From IMG/VR virus record IMGVR_UViG_3300043331_000707, positions 1-40,951 of that record: a stretch of DNA of 40,951 nucleotides; one strand, 5' to 3'. A program made the translations under genes and the position numbers. The notes under the pieces are model-generated. The model was not told where the DNA came from. It did not search any database and worked only from the letters and a program-made list of their open reading frames with translations. Below, piece after piece: positions 6,727 through 13,349 of this stretch (position 1 is its first letter; the number at the start of each line of letters is the position of its first letter). The DNA comes from a virus.

Positions 6727-7036
6727 CTGGAGGGTTCAAGCGCACTGCCGGGGTGAGGAGCCGACGTGGTGGGACACCTACCCCGCCACCGACGAGGGTG
6801 GGCAGTGGAAGAACCGGGCCGCGATAGCGGTGTGCCGCACGTGTCCGGTGCAGCGGCAATGCGTCCAAGAAGCTGCCGCCTACCGCGATGACGGGGTTAT
6901 CCGGGGCGGGTGGAAGTTCACCGGCCAGCTGGTCGACGCCCGCCGCTGCTGGCGGTGCGGGCGTTGGTTTGTGGCGAAGAAGGCGTCGGCGCGCCGGTTC
7001 TGTCGTGAAGCCTGCTCGGCGAGGGCCGTCGTATGA
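6719..7036 (+). CDS. whiB: WhiB-family transcription factor with extra C-terminal zinc ribbon
   Basis: This is a WhiB-like (Wbl) protein (105 aa), an actinobacteria-specific iron-sulfur regulator family. Four cluster-ligand cysteines are present at C10, C39, C42 and C48 (C...C-R-T-C-P-V-Q-R-Q-C), followed by the Wbl turn GVIRGGW at 59-65. After the Wbl core comes a second metal-site candidate, C77-x-x-C80 and C95-x3-C99, resembling a zinc ribbon that ordinary short Wbl proteins lack. Phage Wbl proteins such as mycobacteriophage TM4 WhiB can interfere with host WhiB2 and block superinfection; that role here is an inference. It is coupled to both neighbours. Confidence 0.85.
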   Translation: MNDWRVQAHCRGEEPTWWDTYPATDEGGQWKNRAAIAVCRTCPVQRQCVQEAAAYRDDGVIRGGWKFTGQLVDARRCWRCGRWFVAKKASARRFCREACSARAVV

Positions 7037-7278
7037 GCCGGCGCGGGGATGAGCTGGTCGCGTTGGCGTCGGAACTGGTCTGCCGGGTGCGTGACGTCGA
7101 CCCGGAACGCAACCGGACGTGGCTGCTCAGCCTGCCGGAGCAGGACCGGTTCGACCTGCTGTTCGTCCTGGCGGCGATGGTCGACCCCGGGGTGCCGCTG
7201 CCGGTGCTGTTGGGGTGGACGTTCCCGTTAGCGGATGCGGCTAACGCGGTGGCGCGGGAAAGGTTCGGTGGCCAGTGA
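7033..7278 (+). CDS. Conserved actinophage hypothetical protein (81 aa)
   Basis: ATG 7033 overlaps the WhiB stop by 4 nt. The product is helical, with the stretch RFDLLFVLAAMVDPGVPLPV near residue 50. I have the impression of a widespread small actinophage protein found next to WhiB, but no function is known to me. There are no cysteines in motifs and no signal peptide. The hydrophobic segment is too short and too interrupted for a confident membrane helix. Confidence 0.7.
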   Translation: MSRRGDELVALASELVCRVRDVDPERNRTWLLSLPEQDRFDLLFVLAAMVDPGVPLPVLLGWTFPLADAANAVARERFGGQ

Positions 7279-7403
7279 CGTGGGTGTGCTGCATGGAGCC
7301 TGGTTGCCCGTTCGAAGGGCGTTGGGTGAACGCGTGGACAGCGTTCGGGGTGTGGTTGGAGCACTACCGCAAACAACACGGGGGACTGACTGATGGCGGT
7401 TAG
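7275..7403 (+). CDS. Tiny C2H2-like zinc-finger protein (42 aa)
   Basis: GTG 7275 overlaps the previous stop. The product VTWVCCMEPGCPFEGRW... ends LEHYRKQHGGLTDGG. Spacing C-x4-5-C then about 17 residues then H-x4-H matches a C2H2-type finger of the kind seen in actinobacterial small proteins. The gene overlaps the next HNH gene by 11 nt. A DNA- or protein-binding role is inferred. Confidence 0.6.
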   Translation: MTWVCCMEPGCPFEGRWVNAWTAFGVWLEHYRKQHGGLTDGG

Positions 7404-8226
7404 CAAACGTCTGCGGTTCGAGGTGCTCCGCCGCGACAACCACGCGTGCCGGTACTGCGGGCGCGGGGCGCCGGAAGTCAAGCTGACGATCGACCACGTC
7501 CTGCCGGTGGCGCTCGGAGGAGCGGACGACCCGTCCAACCTTGTCACGGCGTGCCAGGACTGCAACGGCGGCAAGAGTGCGACACCGCCCGATGCCACTC
7601 TGGTCGACGACGTAGCCGCCGACGCGCTGCGCTGGGCGCGGGCACGCGCCATCGCCGCGCAAGCACTCCTTGACGACCTGGCCGAGCGCAACGAGAAGCG
7701 TGCCGCTTTCCACAACCTGTGGAACGGGTGGGGACTCGGAAAAGGGCCGAACGCGCCCCGGGTCCCCCTGCCCGACGACTGGGAGAACTCGCTCGACAAC
7801 TTCATCGCCGCAGGCCTGCCCATCGAAGTGCTGGCGGACTGCGCCGAGAAGGCCATGCGGGCGGAGAAGGTCAAGCCGGAAAACACCTTCCGCTACATGT
7901 GCGGGATCGCCTGGAAGCTGATCGGCCAACTCAACGACACCGCAACCGAGCTGCTCGACGACGAAGAGAGCGAGGGCCTGTTCGAGAACATGCCGCGGGA
8001 GCAGTTGGAGTGGCACGTCCGGCGCTTCGACATGGTCGTCGAGCACTTCCTCCAAGAAGTCCCGGTGTGGGTCCACGAGCGCGCCGAGCGAGCTGCGGAC
8101 CACGACTGGGAATGCGCCGGCGAGCCGGACGCGACGCGGCTGACCAAGCTGCCCGACGTCCTTCGTCACGTCGGCGGCGTGCTCAAGGAATGCAAGGTCG
8201 AGCCGTATCCGGTGGTGGTCGACTGA
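7393..8226 (+). CDS. HNH endonuclease with C-terminal helical domain (277 aa)
   Basis: The N-terminal HNH domain (residues 1-62) is complete: C19-x-x-C22, D34-H35 (TIDHVLPVALGG), N49 (DPSNLVTACQ) and C54-x-x-C57-N58. Such McrA-like domains hydrolyse DNA with a single metal ion. Residues 70-277 form a long helical domain with W-N-G-W and repeated Glu/Asp-rich helices that I do not recognise. The gene ends directly at the start of the replisome-organizer-like gene, sharing one A (TGATGG). A replication-linked nuclease or accessory role is an inference from this coupling. Confidence 0.82.
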   Translation: MAVSKRLRFEVLRRDNHACRYCGRGAPEVKLTIDHVLPVALGGADDPSNLVTACQDCNGGKSATPPDATLVDDVAADALRWARARAIAAQALLDDLAERNEKRAAFHNLWNGWGLGKGPNAPRVPLPDDWENSLDNFIAAGLPIEVLADCAEKAMRAEKVKPENTFRYMCGIAWKLIGQLNDTATELLDDEESEGLFENMPREQLEWHVRRFDMVVEHFLQEVPVWVHERAERAADHDWECAGEPDATRLTKLPDVLRHVGGVLKECKVEPYPVVVD

Positions 8227-8729
8227 TGGCGTTCCTTCTCGATGACGACTGGGACAACGACCCGAGGGTCACCCGGGCCGGCACAGCAGCCTTCGGCCTC
8301 TACTCCCGATGCGGCATGTACGCAGCGCGGCACCTCACCGACGGGTTCATCCCCGGTGAGATAGCCACCACGTACGGCACCAAGGAGTGGGCAGCGAGGC
8401 TTGTGGACGTCGGCTTGTGGGAGATCGTCGAGCACGGGTTCCAGATGGTCCACTTCCTCGAGCGGAATCCGTCCGCCGAGCAGGTGCGCCGTCGTCGGGA
8501 GCAGTACGCCGCCCGTCAGCAGAGGTGGCGGGCGGCGCAGGACAAGAAGCGACGCGGTAGTAACGCGTCTCGTCACGCGTCAGGTAACGCGTCCCCTTCT
8601 CCTCCCCTAAAGGGGAAGGGCCGCACGGGCGCTCTTCGCCCCGTGCACGACTACATCGACGACGGGACAGGGGTCTGCGTCGACTGCCAACTGCCCTACT
8701 CCAACACCGTTCACGGAGTCGCGTCGTGA
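8226..8729 (+). CDS. Replisome-organizer-like winged-helix protein (167 aa)
   Basis: The N-terminal 85 residues (MAFLLDDDWDNDPRVTRAGT...) carry the pattern of phage replisome-organizer/DnaD-type winged helix domains: 'D-x-D-x-x-x-D-P-R-V' entry, A-F-G-L-Y, DGFIPGEIATTYG, LVDVGLWE and a wing around GFQMVHFLERNPS. A basic helix (EQVRRRREQYAARQQRW) follows, then a Ser/Ala/Asn linker encoded by 12-bp direct repeats, then a Cys-pair tail (GVCVDCQLPYSNTVHGV). It would bind the origin and recruit a helicase, as lambda O does. No helicase or loader is visible nearby. ATG 8226 is coupled to the HNH gene. Confidence 0.65.
   Translation: MAFLLDDDWDNDPRVTRAGTAAFGLYSRCGMYAARHLTDGFIPGEIATTYGTKEWAARLVDVGLWEIVEHGFQMVHFLERNPSAEQVRRRREQYAARQQRWRAAQDKKRRGSNASRHASGNASPSPPLKGKGRTGALRPVHDYIDDGTGVCVDCQLPYSNTVHGVAS
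8563..8593 (+). repeat. Three 12-bp-spaced direct repeats (candidate origin iterons)
   Basis: The heptamer ACGCGTC occurs at 8563-8569, 8575-8581 and 8587-8593, an exact 12-bp period. Each contains the palindrome ACGCGT. A degenerate copy (ACGCGGT) lies at 8552. They are followed by a small inverted repeat (TCCCCT/AGGGGA, 8603-8616). Iterons inside the initiator gene are the arrangement of lambda gene O. The repeats also encode repeated 'NAS/HAS' residues, so a purely protein-level origin cannot be excluded. Confidence 0.45.
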
Positions 8730-8757
8730 GCGCCACCCATCTTCGAGAGGAAGCGTC

Positions 8758-9009
8758 ATGACCCACACGCACGAAGAGTTCACCTGCGACAACTGCGACC
8801 GCGCCGAGGACGTCCCTGTGCCCAAGGCTGGCGGCACGGCCGAGGAAGTCGCACGCGTGGCCGGCTGGCGGCTCGGCGCGCCGTTTGGCCAGCCGCGACG
8901 CTACTGCCCCGAGTGCACCGGCACCGATGAGGACTACTGGGACCGTCGCACGCTCGCGGTCGCGTACCAGGCCGGCATCGACGCCGGGAACAAGGCGTGG
9001 TCGGGGTGA
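8758..9009 (+). CDS. Zinc-ribbon protein (83 aa)
   Basis: ATG 8758 has a good Shine-Dalgarno (GAGAGGAAG at 8745-8753), one of few in this region, because a 28-nt gap precedes it. Two Cys pairs, CDNCDRAED at residues 9-17 and CPECTGTDE near 50, form a four-Cys ribbon about 40 residues apart. The C-terminal helix is unremarkable. No family is known to me. It is coupled to the next gene. Confidence 0.7.
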   Translation: MTHTHEEFTCDNCDRAEDVPVPKAGGTAEEVARVAGWRLGAPFGQPRRYCPECTGTDEDYWDRRTLAVAYQAGIDAGNKAWSG

Positions 9010-9254
9010 TCGAGATCGAGGAGCCACCCGACCAGCGCGCCTGCGCATCCTGCGCCAAACCCGTGAACTGGCTGTGGAGCTACGAACGCAAAGCGTGGGT
9101 GGCGTTCGTCCCCGGCCCCGACCAGCAACACCCTGAGATCCACGGCTGCCGCCACGCGCAAGATCCGCCGACCTGGCGTGACATACGCCCCGGTGATCCT
9201 CCTAGCGAGGTGTATGTGGATACCCGAAACAAGATCAAGGAGACGAGAAGATGA
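9006..9254 (+). CDS. Cys/His-containing hypothetical protein (82 aa)
   Basis: GTG 9006 overlaps the previous stop. CASCAKPVNWLWSYERKAW near the N-terminus and GCRH around residue 50 give a CxxC...CxH arrangement that could hold zinc. Phage proteins with this 'ACxxC...W..e..aWv.f.P' look recur in actinophages. The function is unknown. The end overlaps the next ATG by 4 nt. Confidence 0.68.
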   Translation: MIEIEEPPDQRACASCAKPVNWLWSYERKAWVAFVPGPDQQHPEIHGCRHAQDPPTWRDIRPGDPPSEVYVDTRNKIKETRR

Positions 9255-9454
9255 TCAGCCGCGAGAAGATCCGAGAGATCGCCGAAGAGTTGGTCCGCGA
9301 GCACGCGCAGGACATCGAGTTCCTGTCCGTCTGCGAGCGCTTGGGCGACCTCGGCGTCGAGGACGAGTCCGGGGACCTGGCACGCGAGATCCACGACCTT
9401 GCAATGGCAGCCGACCCCACCGTCAATCTGCCCGATGTCCAGGAGCAGCAGTGA
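9251..9454 (+). CDS. Small acidic helical protein (67 aa)
   Basis: ATG 9251 has a purine-rich upstream region (GGAGACGAGAAG) and also overlaps the upstream stop. The product, beginning MISREKIREIAEELVREHAQ, is very acidic and helical. No metal-binding or catalytic motif is visible. A small regulatory or DNA-mimic-like protein is possible, but the acidic character alone does not prove it. Confidence 0.66.
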   Translation: MISREKIREIAEELVREHAQDIEFLSVCERLGDLGVEDESGDLAREIHDLAMAADPTVNLPDVQEQQ

Positions 9455-9759
9455 TGATCACGGTCTACATCAGCATCGGCAACAGCGACGACAAGCTGAC
9501 CCAACTCCGCTGGCACCAGTTCTTCACCGAGACCGCGTTCCGGCTGCGCCGCGCGTCTGAGGCCGGCGGCGGCGCGATCCACGGCCAGTGGGTGTCTGAG
9601 CCGGCCAGCGCATGGCAGAACGCGTGCTGGTGCGTCGCGCTACATCCCGACAGCGCCGAACTGCTGAAGCTCAGCCTTGCGGAGTTGGCGAAGGACTTCG
9701 GGCAGGACTCCATCGCGTGGGCCGAGGCACCCAAGACCGAGTTCATCGGCGCGTCGTGA
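9454..9759 (+). CDS. Hypothetical alpha/beta protein (101 aa)
   Basis: ATG 9454 shares a base with the previous TGA. The product begins MITVYISIGNSDDKLTQLRW and resembles small phage proteins that start with a beta strand, 'iGNsDdkLtq..W..f'. A conserved-looking W-C-V-A-L strand follows. Proteins with this beginning are frequent in actinophages. The biochemical role is unknown to me. Confidence 0.7.
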   Translation: MITVYISIGNSDDKLTQLRWHQFFTETAFRLRRASEAGGGAIHGQWVSEPASAWQNACWCVALHPDSAELLKLSLAELAKDFGQDSIAWAEAPKTEFIGAS

Positions 9760-9914
9760 ACTGGCTGCTCGCCCTGGTGGACGAATGGCGCGCCCGTCGT
9801 CGGTGCTTCCACCACGACCACACCAGCGGTAAGTCCTGGGTCCGTGGCCGGCTGGTTGACCTGGGACGCCGGAAGCTCTTCGACTGCGACCACTGCGGAA
9901 AGACCTGGACGTGA
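9756..9914 (+). CDS. Small zinc-binding-like protein (52 aa)
   Basis: GTG 9756 overlaps the preceding stop by 4 nt. The product ends DCDHCGKTWT and has C-F-H-H-D-H earlier, making a Cys/His-rich four-ligand set. It looks like a single zinc knuckle with an Arg-rich N-terminal helix (DEWRARRR). Nucleic-acid binding is plausible. No family is assigned. Confidence 0.62.
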   Translation: MNWLLALVDEWRARRRCFHHDHTSGKSWVRGRLVDLGRRKLFDCDHCGKTWT

Positions 9915-9917
9915 CCG

Positions 9918-10151
9918 ATGTCTGATGTGACCCGGGTGACGGTCAACCTCACCGGCAAAGCGTTAGCCGCCCTCGAGGCCGCCGCGGCACGTACGGGCGA
10001 CACCCGCACCGACACCACTAACCGTGCCATCCACCTTTACAACCGGCTCACCGAAGCCGTCGAGACCGGCTCCGGAGCACACCGACTGACCATCAACAAC
10101 GTCGACTGCGTCCTGCTCGTCGGCGCCCACTGGATCAAGGAGAAGTCATGA
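9918..10151 (+). CDS. Ribbon-helix-helix (CopG-like) DNA-binding protein (77 aa)
   Basis: The first 45 residues fit the ribbon-helix-helix fold: strand TRVTVNLTG, helix KALAALEAAAARTG, then DTRTDTTNRAIHLYNRL as the second helix. RHH proteins dimerise and bind operators through the paired strands, often as antitoxins or autorepressors. The C-terminal tail (LTINNVDCVLLVGAHWIKEK) could bind a partner. It is coupled by a 4-nt overlap to the DUF397 gene, making a two-gene cassette. Confidence 0.75.
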   Translation: MSDVTRVTVNLTGKALAALEAAAARTGDTRTDTTNRAIHLYNRLTEAVETGSGAHRLTINNVDCVLLVGAHWIKEKS

Positions 10152-10525
10152 AACCCAACACCTGGACCACGTCCTCGTTCTGCGAAGCGGGCGCGTGCGT
10201 GGAAGTCGAGTGGCGGAGGTGTGATTCCGGGCAGTGCGTGGAGGTCGGCTTCCGCAAAGCGTCCGCGTCGGCGGAAACCGAATGTGTGGAGGTCGCGTCC
10301 GGCGGCGAGGTGCGGGTCCGGGATTCGAAGGACGCGCCCGGCGGGTACGGCCAACGCGTCGAAGTCGTCTTCCCGGTCAAGGGCTGGCTGCGGCTGTTGG
10401 AGGCGGTGAAGGCCGGCGAGGCGGATTTGCCGGCCGCGTTCCACCCGCTGGCCTTCACCGAGGACGAGGAGACCGCGTTCTGCCGTGGTGTGGTGGCGGG
10501 CGAGTTCGACCCGGACCCGTCATGA
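10148..10525 (+). CDS. DUF397-type protein with internal duplications (125 aa)
   Basis: DUF397 features are visible: an N-terminal 'W-T-T-S-S-F-C' block, CVEV, V-R-V-RDSK-D (RDSK at 58-61), then F-x4-W (W80) and a terminal 'LAFTEDEETAFCRGVVAGEF' block. Ordinary DUF397 proteins are about 60-80 aa with one of each block; here CVEV occurs three times (17-20, 30-33, 46-49) and the C-terminal block is partly doubled. In actinobacterial chromosomes DUF397 genes usually sit beside XRE-type regulators (WhiJ-like loci). Here the partner is an RHH gene. A regulatory or antitoxin-like role is inferred. Confidence 0.72.
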   Translation: MKPNTWTTSSFCEAGACVEVEWRRCDSGQCVEVGFRKASASAETECVEVASGGEVRVRDSKDAPGGYGQRVEVVFPVKGWLRLLEAVKAGEADLPAAFHPLAFTEDEETAFCRGVVAGEFDPDPS

Positions 10526-11454
10526 CCCAGGAAAGCGCTTGGCAATCAAATCTGAGCGCCGAACCGGTGTCGGGTGGGGTCGGCTACACCGAACAGGACA
10601 TGCGCATCGTCCTGGACGCGCTGCGGTTGGTGCCGACTGGGCGGTGGCACGGCTCAGAGATAGCGCGAGGCGTGCTTGCTGCGTTGGCTGCGGCGGGTCG
10701 GCTCCGGCAGTCGTGCGAGCTCGACTGCGAAGGCTGCAAGGCGCTGGATGCCGAAGCTTTAGCCGCGTACGACTTAGGCATCGAGGAGGGCAAGCGGCTG
10801 CGTGAGGAGGAGCTGCGCCCGGCAGGTCGGCTCCTGCCAGAAGACACCCGCACCGAGCGGGAAGCAAAGAACGCTGTTCTCGCTGACTTCCACGACCTGC
10901 ACCCGCGCATCCCCGGGCTCGCGGTCGACGGGTGCCACTGCAATCTGTTGGTGGAGGTGGCGTTCGCTGCCCTGCGCCGGGTGGGTCCGTGGGTTCCTGT
11001 CCCCGAGGCGGGCCCTTCCGACCCGGGCCGCTGGACGGCGGAAGAACTCGCCGAGATAAGGAAGCGCGCCAAGCAACGTGCCGAACAGATTCGGCCGTTG
11101 GTCGATGATTCTGATCGGCCGCTCACCGGCGCGGATTTTCCGCACCTATCGGCCGGGGTTCCTGTCCCCACCGAGCCCGCGCTGGTTTGCGGCTGCGGGA
11201 ACGCCCCTGACGGCGCGCCCGGTGCTGCCGGCTGTTCGCCGTCGTGCATGTTGCCGGAGCCGGACTTTGACGCCGGGTTTGGGGAAGGTGACAGCCGCAC
11301 ACCCGCCCCAAACGCGACTCCAAGTAGCGGCGACGAGGGTGTGACGACGGCGCACCCGGCGCCGCTGTGCCCGGATTGCGCCGGTGCGGGCTGGCCTGAC
11401 GGCATCCACGCGTGTTCAGCGTGTGGCGGTTCGGGCGAGGAGAAGCCCCAATGA
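10522..11454 (+). CDS. Large Cys-rich hypothetical protein with C-terminal zinc motif (310 aa)
   Basis: ATG 10522 overlaps the DUF397 stop by 4 nt. The N-terminal 120 residues are helical, with C-E-L-D-C-E-G-C around residue 70. A middle segment has GCHCNLLVEVAFAALRRVG, then a Pro-rich linker containing two similar phrases (WVPVPEAG and GVPVPTEP), CGCGNAPDG and a disordered stretch. The end carries a DnaJ-type C-P-D-C ... C-S-A-C-G-G-S-G-E motif, which would bind zinc. It may be a composite of several small proteins. No catalytic site is recognised. Function unknown. Confidence 0.65.
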   Translation: MTQESAWQSNLSAEPVSGGVGYTEQDMRIVLDALRLVPTGRWHGSEIARGVLAALAAAGRLRQSCELDCEGCKALDAEALAAYDLGIEEGKRLREEELRPAGRLLPEDTRTEREAKNAVLADFHDLHPRIPGLAVDGCHCNLLVEVAFAALRRVGPWVPVPEAGPSDPGRWTAEELAEIRKRAKQRAEQIRPLVDDSDRPLTGADFPHLSAGVPVPTEPALVCGCGNAPDGAPGAAGCSPSCMLPEPDFDAGFGEGDSRTPAPNATPSSGDEGVTTAHPAPLCPDCAGAGWPDGIHACSACGGSGEEKPQ

Positions 11455-11768
11455 GTGACCGCGAGAACGTGCCGGCCGACGACGTGCCCGAAAAGGTCGC
11501 CCGATACCTGCATCAACTGCTGGCACCGACGGGAGGGGAGGACACCGCTGGGGACTGGCTTGCGATGAACCGGTGGCGTCGCGCGATGTACCTCACCGAA
11601 GCGGACTACCTGATCGACCTGATCCGCTCCGGGGCGGTTCCTGTATCCGACACCCCACCGGAGCGGCGCGGCTATGACGCCGTTGTGGGCACGGCGCGCG
11701 GCGTCGGAGAAGAAGCGCATAACTCTTCAAACGCGGCCGGGCTGTCTTCTCCAGAGGAGCCCCGATAG
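11451..11768 (+). CDS. Hypothetical protein (105 aa)
   Basis: ATG 11451 overlaps the previous stop. The first 70 residues (MSDRENVPADDVPEKVARYL...) are helical with W-L-A-M-N-R-W-R-R-A-M-Y-L. The last 35 are low-complexity Ser/Glu/Asn-rich and end EEPR. No family is recognised. The stop is coupled to the exoribonuclease GTG. Confidence 0.65.
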   Translation: MSDRENVPADDVPEKVARYLHQLLAPTGGEDTAGDWLAMNRWRRAMYLTEADYLIDLIRSGAVPVSDTPPERRGYDAVVGTARGVGEEAHNSSNAAGLSSPEEPR

Positions 11769-12322
11769 TGAAGATCTACTACGACACCGAATTCCTCGAA
11801 GACGGCCGGACGATCGAATTGATCTCGATCGGCATGGTGGCCGAGGATGGCCGCGAGTTCTATGCCGTCAACCGGGACGCCCCGTGGAAGCGGATCAAGA
11901 AGCACGAGTGGCTGATGGCCAACGTCGTGCCGTCGTTGCCGCAGCCGCACGGCGACTGGATCCTGCACATGCCGAAGTCGTGGCTGATCGACTTCCACAA
12001 CCCCGCTGTCAAGACCAAGCGCCGGATCGCCGAAGAGGTGCGGATCTTCCTGCTCGGCGAAGACCCGCACGACGTGCCGGACATCGAGTTGTGGGCGTGG
12101 TACGGCGCGTACGACCACGTCGCGTTGGCGCAGCTGTTCGGTCGGATGATCGACCTACCTGCGGGTGTGCCGATGTGGACCAGCGACCTACGGCAGGAGG
12201 TAGCCCGGCTAGGCGACCCGGATCTGCCGAAGCAGGCCGACGGGCAGCACAACGCGCTCGCCGACGCGCGGCACATCAAGGTCATGGCCGAGTTCCTGTC
12301 GGCGGTGTCCCGTGGTACCTAA
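11768..12322 (+). CDS. DEDDh 3'-5' exoribonuclease, Rv2179c-like
   Basis: This 184-aa protein matches the actinobacterial Rv2179c family (polyadenylate-specific 3'-exoribonuclease AS), which folds like RNase T. The DEDDh residues are in place: D6 and E8 (YYDTEFLEDGRTIELISIGM), D116 (GAYDHVALAQLFG), and H161...D166 (QHNALADARH). It would remove nucleotides from RNA 3' ends with two metal ions in the cytoplasm, possibly trimming host or phage transcripts. GTG 11768 is coupled upstream. The TAA stop is embedded in the CCTAACC tag at the beginning of the next gene. Confidence 0.88.
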   Translation: MKIYYDTEFLEDGRTIELISIGMVAEDGREFYAVNRDAPWKRIKKHEWLMANVVPSLPQPHGDWILHMPKSWLIDFHNPAVKTKRRIAEEVRIFLLGEDPHDVPDIELWAWYGAYDHVALAQLFGRMIDLPAGVPMWTSDLRQEVARLGDPDLPKQADGQHNALADARHIKVMAEFLSAVSRGT

Positions 12323-12746
12323 CCCGCAGCCCCGCCCGTGCCGCTACTGCGTCGCCAACTGGACGGAGCAAACCACCCGGTACGGCGGGGATCCGATCCT
12401 GCCCGAGCAGGCCGACTGCGAGCAGACCCACCGCGATGACCCGCGTGTCTACGCGCTGGCTGCCGCTATGGCGAAGGTTATGCAGGATCGCCGTCCGTCC
12501 GATGCGCAGATCTCGTGGTTCCTGGAAGACGCTGACGACGTTATCGATGACTTCCAGCCCACGCCCGAGCGTTGGCGGGTGCGGCGGCTGCCGGCCTCAG
12601 ACAACGACGGATACGACGGCATCGAGGTGCGGCTGCGCATCAACGACATGACGTACGTGGCGCTGGAAGGCGGCAAGGACTGCCGCGGCTCACTGATGCG
12701 GTTGTCGGAGTTCCGCAAAGTCAACAGCCCTTCGGGAGGTTCTTAG
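12312..12746 (+). CDS. Hypothetical protein, first of the PNP-tagged family (144 aa)
   Basis: GTG 12312 begins inside the exoribonuclease end. The N-terminus VVPNPQPRPCRYCVANW includes a CxxC; a further Cys/His set (DCEQTHRDD) lies near residue 38. The middle is helical and the C-terminal half is a beta domain (WRVRRLPASD, EVRLRINDMTYVAL). The start shares the short P-N-P tag with four downstream genes. No function is known. Confidence 0.66.
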   Translation: MVPNPQPRPCRYCVANWTEQTTRYGGDPILPEQADCEQTHRDDPRVYALAAAMAKVMQDRRPSDAQISWFLEDADDVIDDFQPTPERWRVRRLPASDNDGYDGIEVRLRINDMTYVALEGGKDCRGSLMRLSEFRKVNSPSGGS

Positions 12747-13000
12747 TGACCAGACCTAACCCGGCGGTTCGTCTGATCGATCGCTGGTGGCGTTGGCTGC
12801 GCGATCGGCGGCGGCCGTCCAGTCCACCATCCATGCGCGCCGAGCCGATCCCGAGCGACTTCGTGTGCCGCTGCTCAGGGATCCCCCACGCGACCGGCAT
12901 CGCCCGCTGCGTGTGGTCACAGCGTGCCGTCCCACCTGGGCACACGTTCCCGTGCGACGCCGACCGTTGCCGTCGATGCGCTCATATCGCGGCGCAGTGA
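12746..13000 (+). CDS. Cys-rich small protein, PNP-tagged (84 aa)
   Basis: GTG 12746 overlaps the previous TAG by one base. After VTRPNPAVRLIDRWWRWLRD comes a basic, Trp/Arg-rich helix, then FVCRCSG, a Cys in IARCVWS, and CDADRCRRCAH at the end. At least five cysteines and two histidines suggest one or two zinc sites. Nucleic-acid binding is likely from the charge. No family is assigned. Confidence 0.62.
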   Translation: MTRPNPAVRLIDRWWRWLRDRRRPSSPPSMRAEPIPSDFVCRCSGIPHATGIARCVWSQRAVPPGHTFPCDADRCRRCAHIAAQ

Positions 13001-13012
13001 GGAGGAGACGCC

Positions 13013-13348
13013 GTGGCCGGACCTAACCTGGAGCCGACGGTGATGGCGACGGAGTACACCGTCAACGCCATCCCCGAAGGTGTGGACGAGTTCAACCGCG
13101 ACCTGTTCGAAATCAAGGTTGAGTGGCGCGGCAAGGGACGGTGGGCCGTCGTCAAGCGCGGCCACTGGTGTCTTAGCACCGATGGCGAGTGGGACTTGGA
13201 GTCCATCCCGTCGGAGCGCACCGACGAGTGGCTGTCCACGCACCGGTTCGACCTGGACACCGCGCTCACGTTGGCCAAGGAAGCCGCACCGCACGTCACC
13301 GTGAACGGCTGGACAGTGGCGCGGGTCATCGCCGAGGAGGGCCGCTGA
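13013..13348 (+). CDS. Hypothetical alpha/beta protein, PNP-tagged (111 aa)
   Basis: GTG 13013 has an excellent Shine-Dalgarno (GAGGAGGAGA at 13000-13009). After the tag VAGPNLEP an in-frame ATG begins MATEYTVNAIPEGVDEF. The body has beta strands (FEIKVEWRG, RWAVVKRG) and W-C-L-S-T-D-G-E-W-D, then helices. It is common in layout to small actinophage proteins of unknown function. It is followed after 1 nt by the next tagged gene. Confidence 0.68.
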   Translation: MAGPNLEPTVMATEYTVNAIPEGVDEFNRDLFEIKVEWRGKGRWAVVKRGHWCLSTDGEWDLESIPSERTDEWLSTHRFDLDTALTLAKEAAPHVTVNGWTVARVIAEEGR

Positions 13349-13349
13349 A

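Noticed and set aside
6918-7886. Minus-strand 322-codon frame
   Set aside because: Opposite WhiB and HNH genes with conserved motifs; the translation is Ser/Arg-rich shadow sequence.
10980-11660. Repeated GGTTCCTGT(C/A) segments (about 10988, 11158, 11637)
   Set aside because: They encode similar VPVP-type linker phrases in two adjacent genes, are short, and lack a regular spacing, so chance or protein-level similarity suffices.
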